Part shown: piece by piece, positions 21,382 through 29,479 of the stretch
Position numbering within the stretch: position 1 is the stretch's first letter
Layout: each line of letters begins with the position of its first letter
Source of the DNA: a virus
DNA length: 42,752 bases
IMG/VR virus record: IMGVR_UViG_3300037247_001217
Span: 1 to 42,752 of that record
Strand: one strand, 5' to 3'
Notes under the pieces: model-generated
Seen by the model: only the letters and a program-made list of their open reading frames with translations
What the model was told of the DNA's origin: nothing
The model's database searches: none
Position numbers and translations under genes: made by a program

Positions 21382-21755
21382 TGAACGTATGCAGCATCCA
21401 CAACCTGCTGAAGCCGTGCTCCGTTTGTGCTGAAGGCGAGTTGCGCGATACCCGGGACGAGCTCGAAAGCGCACGAGACGCGGCGCGCGTAGAGGAGACG
21501 TTGCGGATGGAAGCCGAGGCCGAGCGGGATCGGCTCGCGGCCGAAAGCGCGGGCGTCATCTCGGGGCGCTGCGACGAATGCGCGCCCATCATCCCCGAAG
21601 CCCTCGAACCCCGCACCCGCCTCATGCTCGCGGCATACGCACTGCTGCCCCATGCCCTCGACTGCGATAGATGTGAGACAGGGGTCGGGTGCGTCGTCTT
21701 TGAGCGGCTGCGAGGTGAGGCCCGCACCGCCCGCGAAGAGGTCGTGACAGACTAG
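21381..21755 (+). CDS. Coiled-coil protein with cysteine clusters
   Basis: 124 aa. CSIHNLLKPCSVC at the start, a coiled coil (about 20-55), CDEC, then TRLMLAAYALL and CDRCETGVGC near the end. The TRLMLAA element with a following Cys cluster is shared with the protein at 7443-8078, including a stretch of about 20 bases. Probably zinc-binding, function unknown. Confidence 0.55.
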   Translation: MNVCSIHNLLKPCSVCAEGELRDTRDELESARDAARVEETLRMEAEAERDRLAAESAGVISGRCDECAPIIPEALEPRTRLMLAAYALLPHALDCDRCETGVGCVVFERLRGEARTAREEVVTD

Positions 21756-21759
21756 CGGA

Positions 21760-23349
21760 ATGGACGCCGCCACGGGCCGCCCGGTCGAGCTCCCCAGCGA
21801 TGCAGAGATCGATCTCCGGATCGTCGAGAAGGGCGGGCTTCACGGATTCACCGAAGTCGCCTGGCCTCAGGTCCAGAAGGCAGCCCCATTCCTCGACAAT
21901 TGGCACGTCGGCGAGATCTGCGCGCACCTCGAGGCTGTCAGCGCGGGCGAGTTCCGGAACCTGATCATCAACATCCCGCCCGGGTGTTCGAAGTCCACGA
22001 CCGTCGCGGTTCTCTGGCCGGCCTGGGAGTGGGCCGAGGTCGACCCGGCGCGTCAGTACATCTTCGGGACCTACTCCTCGACGCTCTCTCGGCGCGACGC
22101 GATCAGGCACCGAAATCTCGTCGGCTCGAAGTGGTTTCGCCGTCGATGGCCCGGGGTGTCCATCCCGTATCAGAACACGCGATCGGCGACGAATTTCCAG
22201 AACAACAAAGGCGGGCGACGGATCTCTACCTCGGTCAAGGGCGGGATCATCGGCGAGCACGGCAATACGATCGTGGTCGATGATCCGCTGAGGCCTCTCG
22301 ACGGCGAAGGGCGGCGCGCCGTTCTCGGGACCGAGCTCGATGGTTGTATCGACTGGTGGGGCGGAACGCTCTCGACGCGTCAGGCCAACCCGAGGACGAC
22401 GCGTCGCGTGATCATCATGCAACGGCTGAACGTGCGAGATCTCGCCGGCCATGTCCTCGAGGAAGAGGGCGAAGAGGAGTGGGTTCACCTCCGCCTTCCG
22501 ATGGAGTTCGAGAGCCGCTACCCGTGCGTCACGCGGCCGATCCGGAAGCGATACCTCGAGGACGACGCCACCGAGGATGACCCAACGCCGCGCTTCGAGA
22601 TCGGCGGTGATCCGCGCACCGAGGAAGGCGAGCTCATCTGGCCGGAGCACTACGACCGGAAAGCCGTCGACACGCTGAAGCGCCGGCTCGGGCCTCGAGG
22701 AACAGCGGCCCAGCTCCAGCAGCGACCGAGCGCTCTTGAGGGGGCGATCTTCAAGGCCTACTGGATCCAATATTGGGGGTATCCCGGCTCCCGCTACGCC
22801 GAGCTCCCCGAGCGCCTGAGGCTGATTCAGTCCTGGGACATGACGTTCAAGGGCAAGCCGACCGGGGGCCAGAAGCGCTCGTGGGTCTGCGGTCAGGTAT
22901 GGGGCGCCCGCGGCGCGGACATGTTCCTTCTCGACCAGGAGCGCGGCCAGTGGGAGCTCGTCGAACAGCTTCAGGCGCTGGCCCGGCTCACGCGGCGCTG
23001 GCCGAAGGCTCACCGCAAGCTCATCGAGGATGCTGCGAACGGGGCCGCCGTCGTCTCAGCTGCGAAGAGAAAGGTCGCTGGCCTGAAGCTCGTCCCCACT
23101 GGCGGCGGGAGCGAGGCGCGCGCCCAGGCGGCGGCGACGTTCTTCGAGGGCCCCGAGGAGTTCGAACCCGGGAACGTCTGGCTCCCCCATCCGACGATCG
23201 CGCCCTGGGTTCCCGACTACGTCGCGGAGCTCCTCGCGTTCCCGAACGGCGCGAACGACGACCAGGTCGACTCCACGACTCACGCCGTCGTATACCTGGG
23301 CGGCGGCGCGGCTAGACTGTATTCCGAAGCGATGGCGAATCTGGGGTGA
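21760..23349 (+). CDS. terL: Large terminase subunit
   Basis: 529 aa. The packaging ATPase/nuclease. Walker A IPPGCSKST (72-80), Walker B TIVVDD (170-175), a probable motif III STRQANPRTTRRV (about 205), and C-terminal RNase H-like nuclease with SWDMTF (first acid, about 354), IEDAANG (about 428), and NGANDDQVDS near the end (metal-binding Asp). Packaging type (cos, pac) cannot be read from the sequence alone. The gene follows a run of small genes by 4 bases and precedes the portal by 4 bases. Confidence 0.92.
   Translation: MDAATGRPVELPSDAEIDLRIVEKGGLHGFTEVAWPQVQKAAPFLDNWHVGEICAHLEAVSAGEFRNLIINIPPGCSKSTTVAVLWPAWEWAEVDPARQYIFGTYSSTLSRRDAIRHRNLVGSKWFRRRWPGVSIPYQNTRSATNFQNNKGGRRISTSVKGGIIGEHGNTIVVDDPLRPLDGEGRRAVLGTELDGCIDWWGGTLSTRQANPRTTRRVIIMQRLNVRDLAGHVLEEEGEEEWVHLRLPMEFESRYPCVTRPIRKRYLEDDATEDDPTPRFEIGGDPRTEEGELIWPEHYDRKAVDTLKRRLGPRGTAAQLQQRPSALEGAIFKAYWIQYWGYPGSRYAELPERLRLIQSWDMTFKGKPTGGQKRSWVCGQVWGARGADMFLLDQERGQWELVEQLQALARLTRRWPKAHRKLIEDAANGAAVVSAAKRKVAGLKLVPTGGGSEARAQAAATFFEGPEEFEPGNVWLPHPTIAPWVPDYVAELLAFPNGANDDQVDSTTHAVVYLGGGAARLYSEAMANLG
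23313..23318 (+). promoter_or_regulatory. TAGACT -10-like box before portal gene
   Basis: TAGACT lies 35 bases upstream of the portal ATG, inside the end of the terminase gene. A start site near 23325 would leave a short leader. No -35 is clear. Confidence 0.3.
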
Positions 23350-23353
23350 GCTG

Positions 23354-25549
23354 ATGGGCAAGATCGTGAAGCGAATCGGGAAGACAGAGGTCGTCCACAA
23401 GCGAGGCGACAGCGCGGATTCGCCGGTCGTCTCGATCTGGTCACGTGTCCAGGCGCGCTTCGATTCCTGGTTCAACCTCCTGACGGGCATCGGCGTTCCG
23501 GGCATCGACGCCGGCTCCGCGACCGACTTCTCGCCGACGGTGCGCCTACCCGACGCGTTCCTCGAGAGCCTCTACAACGGGGACGACATCGCCGCGAAGA
23601 TCATCGATGCCGTCGTCGATGACGCGCTTCGGAAGGGATACGAGATCGTCATCGAGCCCGAGGACGCCGAAACGGGCGAGGCGAATCTCTCGGAAGCGAA
23701 AGAAATGGGCGGCGATGTGAAGCGGTTCCTCGAGGACGAGCTCGGGGCCACCGAGAAGCTCTCCGAGGCCTGGGCATGGGGCCGCCTCTTCGGCGCCGGC
23801 GCGCTGTATCTCGTCGTCGATGACGGCCCGGACACCGACCAGGCGGAGGAGCTCGTCCCCGAGAGTGTTCGCAAAGTCGAGGCGCTGACCGTCCTCGACA
23901 AACAGGATCTCGATCCGGCGTCGTTCTACGATGACCCGAGTCACCCGAAGTTCGGTGAGGTCGAGACGTATCGGATCAGCACCTTCGGCCCATCGGGCAA
24001 CATCGCTGGCCAGATCACGAACCTCCAGATCCACGAGACGCGGCTGATTCTCTTCGAGGGCGTTCGGACGACGAACCGCCGAAAGCAGATCAACGAAGGA
24101 TTCAGCCTGTCGGTTCTTCAGCGCGTCTTCGAGGTTCTCAAGCAGTTCAATATCAGCTGGTCGGCGCTGTCGAACATGCTCCAGACCGCGTCCCAAGGCG
24201 TCTTCAAGATGGAAGGCCTGATCGAGATGATCGCCGGCGGTGAATCGGCGGTCATGCAGCAACGCATGCAGCTCGTCGACCTTCAGCGCTCGGTTGCGCG
24301 GTCGCTCCTCATCGACTCCGAGACCGAGAGCTTCGAGAGCGTGGATACGAACGTTGTCGGCGTCCCTGATGCGCTCAGGGTTTTCATGATCCGAATCGCG
24401 GGCGCGGCGAACATGCCGCTCACCCGTCTCCTCGGAATGTCGCCAGCGGGGTTGAACGCGACGGGCGAGAGCGACCTTCTGATCTGGGCGTCCATCGTCG
24501 AGGCCGAACAGAACCGCGTGCTCCGCCCTCGGATGATGCGCCTCGTCGAGCTGGTCATGACGTCGAGCGAGGGCCCGACCGGCGGCCAGGTCCCCGAGCG
24601 ATGGGGGATCATCTTCCCGGAACTCATCCAGTCGACGGAAAAAGAGCAAGCCGATGTCCGGAAGCTCACCGCGGATGCCGATGCGATCTGGATCGATCGC
24701 GGCGTCCTGCTCCCCGAAGAGGTCGCGATCAACCGATTCACGGCGGACGGCTTCAGCACATCGACCACAATCGAAGTCAGCGATCGCGAAGCGATGCTCG
24801 CGCCCGGACCGGAGCCGGAGCCAAGGCCCGCCCCGGAACCCGTCCCCGATCCATTGATCGAGAAGGTCACCGATCCCGAGGCGGTCGATCCGACCACGGC
24901 TCTGAACGGCGCTCAGGTGAAAGCGCTTCAGGATCTCGTTCTCGCGGTGGCGGATGGCACGCTTCCGAAGACGACAGTCCAGCGGATGATCGTGGCGAGC
25001 TTCCCGATCTCCGAGGTCAACGCCGCAGCCATCCTGAAGGACGTCGAGGAGCCGAGCGATGACGAGCCCGGTGGGGGCGGTCCACCGCCGACGCCACCGC
25101 CTCCCCCCTTTGGCGGCCCCCCCGCGCCACCTCCGCCGGGCACTTCCCCGGGCTCAGGGCACGAAGAGGAGGAGCTCGACCTCGCGGCCGAACGAGATGA
25201 CTCTCGCGTCTGGCGCGCCGATCGCGTCGAGAAGAACGGCCCCGAGGGCAAGCCGTTTTGCGTCGTCTCTGAGGCCGGAGAGCGGATTGCCTGCCACGCG
25301 ACCAAGGCGGCGGCGAACCGTCAACTCGCGGCCATCGAGGCAGCGAAAGCGGCGCGCGGCGATCAGGCCGAGCACGTTCACTCGATCCCCGGCGGCGGGG
25401 TCACCGGTCCGGCGGGCCTCGGCGAGCACAGTCATTCGCTGCCCGGTGGGGGGCGTACGGGCTCTGCTCAGTCGGGAGCGGGGCATACGCATAGCCTCCC
25501 GGACGGCGGGCAGACAGGCGGTCCCAGGGCCGTCACAGATGACGATTAG
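23354..25549 (+). CDS. Portal protein, DUF1073 type
   Basis: 731 aa. The dodecameric ring at the packaging vertex. LPDAFLESLYNGDDIAAKIIDAVVDDALRKG (described as residues about 68-98), WAWGRLFGAGALYLVV and KVEALTVLDKQDLDP match DUF1073 portals; MPLTRLLGMSPAGLNATGESD is also typical. After residue 490 comes a Pro-rich, low-complexity link (about 590-620), a small domain CVVSEAGERIACHATKAAA, and three His-rich repeats H-x-HS-I/L-P-x-GG-x-TG at 674, 692 and 711. These C-terminal additions are not part of the core portal. The next gene overlaps by 11 bases. Confidence 0.85.
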   Translation: MGKIVKRIGKTEVVHKRGDSADSPVVSIWSRVQARFDSWFNLLTGIGVPGIDAGSATDFSPTVRLPDAFLESLYNGDDIAAKIIDAVVDDALRKGYEIVIEPEDAETGEANLSEAKEMGGDVKRFLEDELGATEKLSEAWAWGRLFGAGALYLVVDDGPDTDQAEELVPESVRKVEALTVLDKQDLDPASFYDDPSHPKFGEVETYRISTFGPSGNIAGQITNLQIHETRLILFEGVRTTNRRKQINEGFSLSVLQRVFEVLKQFNISWSALSNMLQTASQGVFKMEGLIEMIAGGESAVMQQRMQLVDLQRSVARSLLIDSETESFESVDTNVVGVPDALRVFMIRIAGAANMPLTRLLGMSPAGLNATGESDLLIWASIVEAEQNRVLRPRMMRLVELVMTSSEGPTGGQVPERWGIIFPELIQSTEKEQADVRKLTADADAIWIDRGVLLPEEVAINRFTADGFSTSTTIEVSDREAMLAPGPEPEPRPAPEPVPDPLIEKVTDPEAVDPTTALNGAQVKALQDLVLAVADGTLPKTTVQRMIVASFPISEVNAAAILKDVEEPSDDEPGGGGPPPTPPPPPFGGPPAPPPPGTSPGSGHEEEELDLAAERDDSRVWRADRVEKNGPEGKPFCVVSEAGERIACHATKAAANRQLAAIEAAKAARGDQAEHVHSIPGGGVTGPAGLGEHSHSLPGGGRTGSAQSGAGHTHSLPDGGQTGGPRAVTDDD

Positions 25550-26438
25550 ATTCGACCAGACCGGGACCGAACGCCGACAAGCCGAGCTCAGGGCCCGGCG
25601 TGCGATGGCACGGGCCGCGTCGATGCGGCGACCGAGACGAACCGTCCGCGTCCCCCGTCAGAACTTCCCGCGAGGCGTCCGGCTCGAATACCAGCGCTCG
25701 ATCCTGAAGCTCGTTCGCGAGGTCGCCGAGAAGATCCGCGATGAGATCCTCCCGAACGTGCGCCGCCTCGTCGATCAGACGCGGCAGACCGATCCGAGCG
25801 TTCGTCAGGATGCCCCCGCGGACGAGGCGGCCGAGGCCCTCGAGGATCTGAGCGGGACCGTTCTCGAGACGAGCCGGCGAGGCATCACGGCCGCGGCGAC
25901 GGCGAGCGTCCGGGGCGTGTCGGGCTTCAATCAGCGCGAGCTCGATCGGGTCTTCGAGCGGACCCTCGGCGTGGGGATTCCCGCGTCGGAGCCCTACCTC
26001 GACGACTTCATCATCGCGGCGACGCGCGAGAACGTCCGGCGCGTGACGGCCCTCCTCGAATCGGAATTCGTCGAGGCCGAGAACGTCATCCTCTCCGGAT
26101 TCCGGCGCGGCCTGAGGTTCGAGGAGATCGCTCGGACCCTCGACGAGCGCTTCAGCATCGTGGAAAACCGAGCTCGTCTCATCGCGCGCGATCAGGTGGC
26201 CAGCCTGAACGGGGAGCTGAACAGGCTCCGACAGACGAACCTGGGGGTCGAGTCCTACATCTGGAGAACGAGCCAGGATGACCGCGTCCGAGAAGAGCAT
26301 GAGGCCCTCGAGGGCGAGCGCTTCACCTGGGCTCAGGGATCGCCCGAGGGTCATCCCGGCGAGCCGATCAACTGCCGGTGCATCGCGGAGCCCGTCCTCG
26401 GCGATCTCATCGAAGCGACCGACCCGACTTTCATATAG
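25539..26438 (+). CDS. Minor head protein, SPP1 gp7/Mu F-like
   Basis: 299 aa starting inside the end of the portal gene. The C-terminal region (about 160-290) contains ARLIARDQVASLNGELNRLRQ and W-x-TSQDDRVREEHEALEG followed by EPINCRCIAEP, the conserved pattern of the phage head-morphogenesis (gp7/MuF) domain with its Cys pair. These proteins enter the prohead and may be ejected with DNA. N-terminal part is Arg-rich. Order terL-portal-MuF is standard. Confidence 0.85.
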   Translation: MTIRFDQTGTERRQAELRARRAMARAASMRRPRRTVRVPRQNFPRGVRLEYQRSILKLVREVAEKIRDEILPNVRRLVDQTRQTDPSVRQDAPADEAAEALEDLSGTVLETSRRGITAAATASVRGVSGFNQRELDRVFERTLGVGIPASEPYLDDFIIAATRENVRRVTALLESEFVEAENVILSGFRRGLRFEEIARTLDERFSIVENRARLIARDQVASLNGELNRLRQTNLGVESYIWRTSQDDRVREEHEALEGERFTWAQGSPEGHPGEPINCRCIAEPVLGDLIEATDPTFI

Positions 26439-26441
26439 GCT
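26436..26441 (+). promoter_or_regulatory. TAGGCT -10-like box downstream of the MuF-like gene
   Basis: TAGGCT overlaps the end of the MuF-like stop. It would start transcription just before the 14-codon ORF and the hairpin at 26474-26510. No -35 is clear. Confidence 0.35.
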
Positions 26442-26470
26442 TGGCTCGACGCCTCCTCCACGGTCTCGGG

Positions 26471-26515
26471 ATGGGCGCCCCGGTCGGCTGGCGTCACTGG
26501 CCGGGGCGCCGCTAA
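26471..26515 (+). CDS. 14-codon ORF inside a hairpin, possible leader peptide
   Basis: MGAPVGWRHWPGRR, ending at a TAA that overlaps the next -10 box. Most of it is encoded by the hairpin 26474-26510. Two Trp codons and a His codon recall leader peptides that sense translation, but this may be chance from a GC-rich hairpin. Confidence 0.2.
   Translation: MGAPVGWRHWPGRR
26474..26510 (+). terminator. Strong GC hairpin between MuF-like and protease genes
   Basis: GGCGCCCCGGTC (26474-26485) pairs with GGCCGGGGCGCC (26499-26510) with one mismatch; loop of 13 bases. Long GC stem without a T-run. It could end transcription from the portal operon before the leaderless protease promoter. Confidence 0.6.
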
Positions 26516-26518
26516 GGT
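26513..26518 (+). promoter_or_regulatory. TAAGGT -10 box, leaderless promoter candidate
   Basis: TAAGGT, six bases, then GTG 26525. It follows the hairpin directly, giving a terminator-promoter arrangement. No clear -35. Confidence 0.5.
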
Positions 26519-26524
26519 GAACCC

Positions 26525-27976
26525 GTGGACCTGACCGAACTCCAGAACAGCGGGCGCGAACTCCGGATCGATGTCGGCTCTCTCCGGTCTCGAGGACGCC
26601 GCACGCCTCAGGGCTTCCTGAAGGTCCCGGGCAACCTGACCCGAACGGGCGTGCTCACCTACTACCGCGCCGATGGCTCGAAGTTCCGCGAGCTCCGCCA
26701 TCCCGATGAGGTTTTCAACGCCGACTCTCTCGGGACGCTCGCGTTCGCTCCCGTGACTGAGCGCCATCCGGGCGGCCTCGTCTCGCCGAAGAACGTCGCG
26801 AAGGTCCAGGTCGGGATCGTCACCGATGCGCGGCGCGACGGGCGTTTCGTTGCCGGCGATCTCGTCGTTCAGAACGACCAGACGATCTCCCGCGTCCTCG
26901 GTGGCAAGCTCCGCGAGCTCTCCCCGGGGTACACGTGCCGGATCGACCACGTCTCCGGCGAATGGAACGGCGAGCATTACGACGGCGTCCAGCGCGGGAT
27001 CATCTACAACCACCTGGCGATCGGGCCTCGAGAGTGGGGCCGCGCCGGCCCGGAGGTCGCTCTGAAGCTCGATGACGCGAGTCGTCAGGCTGCCGGCGCC
27101 CTGGTCGCCTTCGAGCGTTACGACACCCACAGTGGCGCGGCAGCGGGATTCGTCCGCCAGCAGATGGAGCTCCGGTCGATGGCGGTTCGGGACCTAGCTG
27201 AGACCGCAGGCCTCGAGGAGTTTCGCCTCGCTGTCATCGTGGACGGATTCGATCCTCCGACCGACACGGAAGCGCGAGCGATTTCGCAGGCGCTTGGCCT
27301 GGACCCCGCTCTTCTGATAAACCAAATCCCAGACGCCGACAGGCGAGACAACCGAGGAGCTCCGAGAATGGAAACCCGCACGATTCGCGTCGACTCGATC
27401 GACGTCCAGGTCCAGGCGTCGCACGCGTCGCTGATCGAGAAGGCCATCGCCGATCGGGATGCACGGATCGACGAGCTCTCGAAGCGCGCCGACGAGGCCG
27501 ACGGAAAGCTCGACGGTCTGACGACCGAACGCGACGAGCTGAAGACGAAGCTCGACGAGGCCACCGATCCGAAGCAGATCGCGAAGGCGGTCGCGTCCCG
27601 GGTCGATCTCGAGAAGGGCGCGCGGAAGATCCTCGGCCCCGAGGTCAAGCTCGACGGGAAGACGGACCGAGAGGTCAAGGTCGCCGTCCTGATGAAGACC
27701 GACGAGGCCTTCGATCCCAAGGATCGCTCCGACGACTACGTGAACGGCCGGTTCGATCACGTCGTCGCCGCGGCTCCCGACCGGAACCACTCCCGGGATG
27801 ACACGCGGCGTGCGATCGCGGGCGGGCGCAAGCCACCGACCCAGCGTCAGGACGGCGTCGGGGAGGGCGACCCGAATGCCGACGAGCGCATCGACAGCGC
27901 GGAGAGCGCGAAGGCACGCGCCCGGCGTCAGGCCGCCGAGCTCGGATCGAAGAAGCTCCGCGTCTCGGTCGTCTGA
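26525..27976 (+). CDS. DUF2213 prohead protease with HTH-like segment and scaffold end
   Basis: 483 aa from a GTG. Residues 20-190 match DUF2213: RTGVLTYYRADG, RHPDEVFNADSLGTLAFAPVTERHP, ELSPGYTCRIDHVSGEW, YDGVQRGIIYNHLAI. This family is a phage prohead maturation protease fold. Residues about 222-272 (VRDLAETAGLEEFRL, VDGFDPPTDTEARAISQALGLDPALL) look like an XRE helix-turn-helix, which is unusual here. Residues 282-483 form a charged coiled coil (scaffold-like) and may be made separately from the internal start at 27368. Leaderless-type promoter precedes the gene. Confidence 0.8.
   Translation: MDLTELQNSGRELRIDVGSLRSRGRRTPQGFLKVPGNLTRTGVLTYYRADGSKFRELRHPDEVFNADSLGTLAFAPVTERHPGGLVSPKNVAKVQVGIVTDARRDGRFVAGDLVVQNDQTISRVLGGKLRELSPGYTCRIDHVSGEWNGEHYDGVQRGIIYNHLAIGPREWGRAGPEVALKLDDASRQAAGALVAFERYDTHSGAAAGFVRQQMELRSMAVRDLAETAGLEEFRLAVIVDGFDPPTDTEARAISQALGLDPALLINQIPDADRRDNRGAPRMETRTIRVDSIDVQVQASHASLIEKAIADRDARIDELSKRADEADGKLDGLTTERDELKTKLDEATDPKQIAKAVASRVDLEKGARKILGPEVKLDGKTDREVKVAVLMKTDEAFDPKDRSDDYVNGRFDHVVAAAPDRNHSRDDTRRAIAGGRKPPTQRQDGVGEGDPNADERIDSAESAKARARRQAAELGSKKLRVSVV
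27368..27976 (+). CDS. Nested scaffold protein (internal start in protease gene)
   Basis: GAGGAG at 27354-27359, eight bases, then ATG 27368, in frame with the protease. The 202-aa product is almost all charged coiled coil, ending in a Lys/Arg-rich tail, as expected for a head scaffold. Lambda Nu3 is nested in gene C in the same way. The internal ribosome site is as good as most in this genome. Its use is inferred. Confidence 0.6.
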   Translation: METRTIRVDSIDVQVQASHASLIEKAIADRDARIDELSKRADEADGKLDGLTTERDELKTKLDEATDPKQIAKAVASRVDLEKGARKILGPEVKLDGKTDREVKVAVLMKTDEAFDPKDRSDDYVNGRFDHVVAAAPDRNHSRDDTRRAIAGGRKPPTQRQDGVGEGDPNADERIDSAESAKARARRQAAELGSKKLRVSVV

Positions 27977-27980
27977 TCTA

Positions 27981-27993
27981 CGCCGGCCCGGCG
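27981..27993. terminator. Short palindrome between convergent genes
   Basis: CGCCGGCCCGGCG is a perfect palindrome with one central base between the stops of the protease (27976) and the minus-strand lectin-like gene (27999). It may be a small bidirectional terminator. Confidence 0.35.
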
Positions 27994-27998
27994 AAGGC

Positions 27999-29153
27999 TC
28001 ATATCGGCGCGCTCGCGAGCGGGTAGAGCTCGGTCATCGAGCCGTGATATGGGTCGTTCAAGCTCGTGCGCGTGGCGCCAATCTGAAACAGCGTGAGCCC
28101 GGCCCAGTCGCCAGCCGCAGTGATGTCTACGGTCCCGTTGCCGGAGAGGAACCCGTCGAGACGCATCTCCGCGTTCACCCAATCGATCACGATCGTGAGT
28201 ACGGCGTCCCTGGCCCACGCGACCCCGCGGGACACAGCCACCCCATCACCGTCAATGCGGAGCACATTGCCAACATGAAAGCGCAGGGCGTTTTGGGAGC
28301 TGTTGGAGACCAGGTATTGGCGCATCCCCTCCGCCCCGTGCTCCACGCTTGAGAAGCGAGGCCGCAAGTAGAACCAGAAACCCTCTTCCTGGATTGGGTT
28401 CCCGCTGGCGACCGCACACTCGAGGTCGTCCGATTCACTCGTCGCCGCCCCGCCGCTCGTCTCGACAAGCGACTTCGCGAACGCGCCTACGCCGACCTGC
28501 GCACCGTACACGCCCACGTCGCGAGCTTCGGCACTATGGTTTCCGATCCGCTGCTGTGGAGTCGTTACTCCGCCGCCGGAGTCAACTGCGACCCCGAGCA
28601 TCCGCTGCCATGCGATGTCGTCGATTACTGACTCGGTGTTGTCCGCAAACGGATTGCCATCCCAGTCCGAAAAGCGCCCAACTGGCCCGTCCAAAGACCA
28701 CGGGGTTCCTACTCGCCGGCCGAAAAAGCTGGTAACGATGTTGACGCTCTTAGGCAGGCCCGCGTCGAGCGCATCCGTAAATCGCCCCGCCGCCGACGCT
28801 GGCATCGTGACAACCCCCGCAGAAAGAGCGAGACCGTCTGGTCCGGTGATGCTGAGATCGTCGAACGTCGACCCGCCCCCGCCGGCCCAGCCGGTATTCA
28901 TATCGGACTGCACGCTGTAGTTCGTGTGCCCCCCTTCAAGCCCGTACGCGCGGAGGCCGTTGATCGGAACGACCCGACGCAGCACGCCCGTACCGTACCT
29001 CCGCAGGATGTTTGCCCACAGCGCGTCATCCCACGTCGCTGCACTCGCGCGCGCGAACGCGGCGTCAGGGCCCGTGAACGGGACGATGGGTTGTTGGCCT
29101 GGGAACCACAACCTGCCCAAAGAAAAGGCATTGCCTTGGACGATCTCGGCCAC
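27999..29153 (-). CDS. Lectin-like (concanavalin-A/LamG-type) surface protein on reverse strand
   Basis: 384 aa from a GTG, with GGAAGA-like bases before it. No membrane segment or signal. The C-terminal part (about 285-384) has the pattern of a jelly-roll lectin: NALRFHVGNVLRIDG, VLTIVIDWVNAEMRLDGFLSG, LTLFQIGATR, followed by a conserved SMTELY end. The N-terminal part (about 1-120) is Asp/Gly-rich. It is read against all surrounding head genes, and its codons (more TTG, AGG, CCA, TCT) look less biased than its neighbours, consistent with transfer. It probably is a virion-attached fibre or decoration, or a moron-like gene. Function inferred. Confidence 0.55.
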   Translation of the reverse strand: MAEIVQGNAFSLGRLWFPGQQPIVPFTGPDAAFARASAATWDDALWANILRRYGTGVLRRVVPINGLRAYGLEGGHTNYSVQSDMNTGWAGGGGSTFDDLSITGPDGLALSAGVVTMPASAAGRFTDALDAGLPKSVNIVTSFFGRRVGTPWSLDGPVGRFSDWDGNPFADNTESVIDDIAWQRMLGVAVDSGGGVTTPQQRIGNHSAEARDVGVYGAQVGVGAFAKSLVETSGGAATSESDDLECAVASGNPIQEEGFWFYLRPRFSSVEHGAEGMRQYLVSNSSQNALRFHVGNVLRIDGDGVAVSRGVAWARDAVLTIVIDWVNAEMRLDGFLSGNGTVDITAAGDWAGLTLFQIGATRTSLNDPYHGSMTELYPLASAPI

Positions 29154-29154
29154 T

Positions 29155-29433
29155 TCAGTCTTCCGCGATCACACTCACGTCAGGCGAACTGACGCCCCGT
29201 ATCCATAGCTCGCGCACCTGGCGGTCGAGACGAAGTCCGGCGCTCGGTGTCCCGGGGACGAGCTTCGCGTCGTCGCTCGCCCCGTCGAACGAGACGAAAG
29301 CAACGGCGTTCGGGGAGATCGCTTCGTTCACGATCAGAATCGCCCGCGCGTTGAAGGTGAACGACACGTTTGCTGACCCGGGATACGCGGCGGGCGCGGA
29401 GGCAATTTCGACGAGCTCGGTTCTCTTCGCCAT
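29155..29433 (-). CDS. Small partner protein of the reverse cassette
   Basis: 92 aa from ATG 29433, chosen because TAGGCT lies seven bases upstream on the same strand. VSFTFNARAILIVNEAISPNAVAFVSFDG is beta-rich and resembles small virion decoration proteins. It ends two bases before the lectin-like start (TGAAGTG). Together they form a two-gene cassette. Function unknown. Confidence 0.5.
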   Translation of the reverse strand: MAKRTELVEIASAPAAYPGSANVSFTFNARAILIVNEAISPNAVAFVSFDGASDDAKLVPGTPSAGLRLDRQVRELWIRGVSSPDVSVIAED

Positions 29434-29440
29434 GGAGGGC

Positions 29441-29446
29441 AGCCTA
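29441..29446 (-). promoter_or_regulatory. TAGGCT -10 box, leaderless promoter for the reverse cassette
   Basis: On the minus strand TAGGCT, seven bases, ATG 29433. It shares the 46-base gap with the rightward TATAGT box. No -35 is clear. Confidence 0.5.
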
Positions 29447-29465
29447 CCCCTCATCCGATTTGCCG

Positions 29466-29471
29466 TATAGT
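29466..29471 (+). promoter_or_regulatory. TATAGT -10 box, leaderless promoter candidate
   Basis: TATAGT, eight bases, ATG 29480. It is the closest match to a consensus -10 in the head region. The divergent box lies 20 bases to the left. Confidence 0.5.
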
Positions 29472-29479
29472 GGGCACCG

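Noticed and set aside
21622-23013. Long minus-strand ORF of 463 codons opposite the terminase
   Set aside because: It is the antisense of terL in a GC-rich genome, has an Arg/Pro/Leu-rich composition, no motif and no ribosome site.
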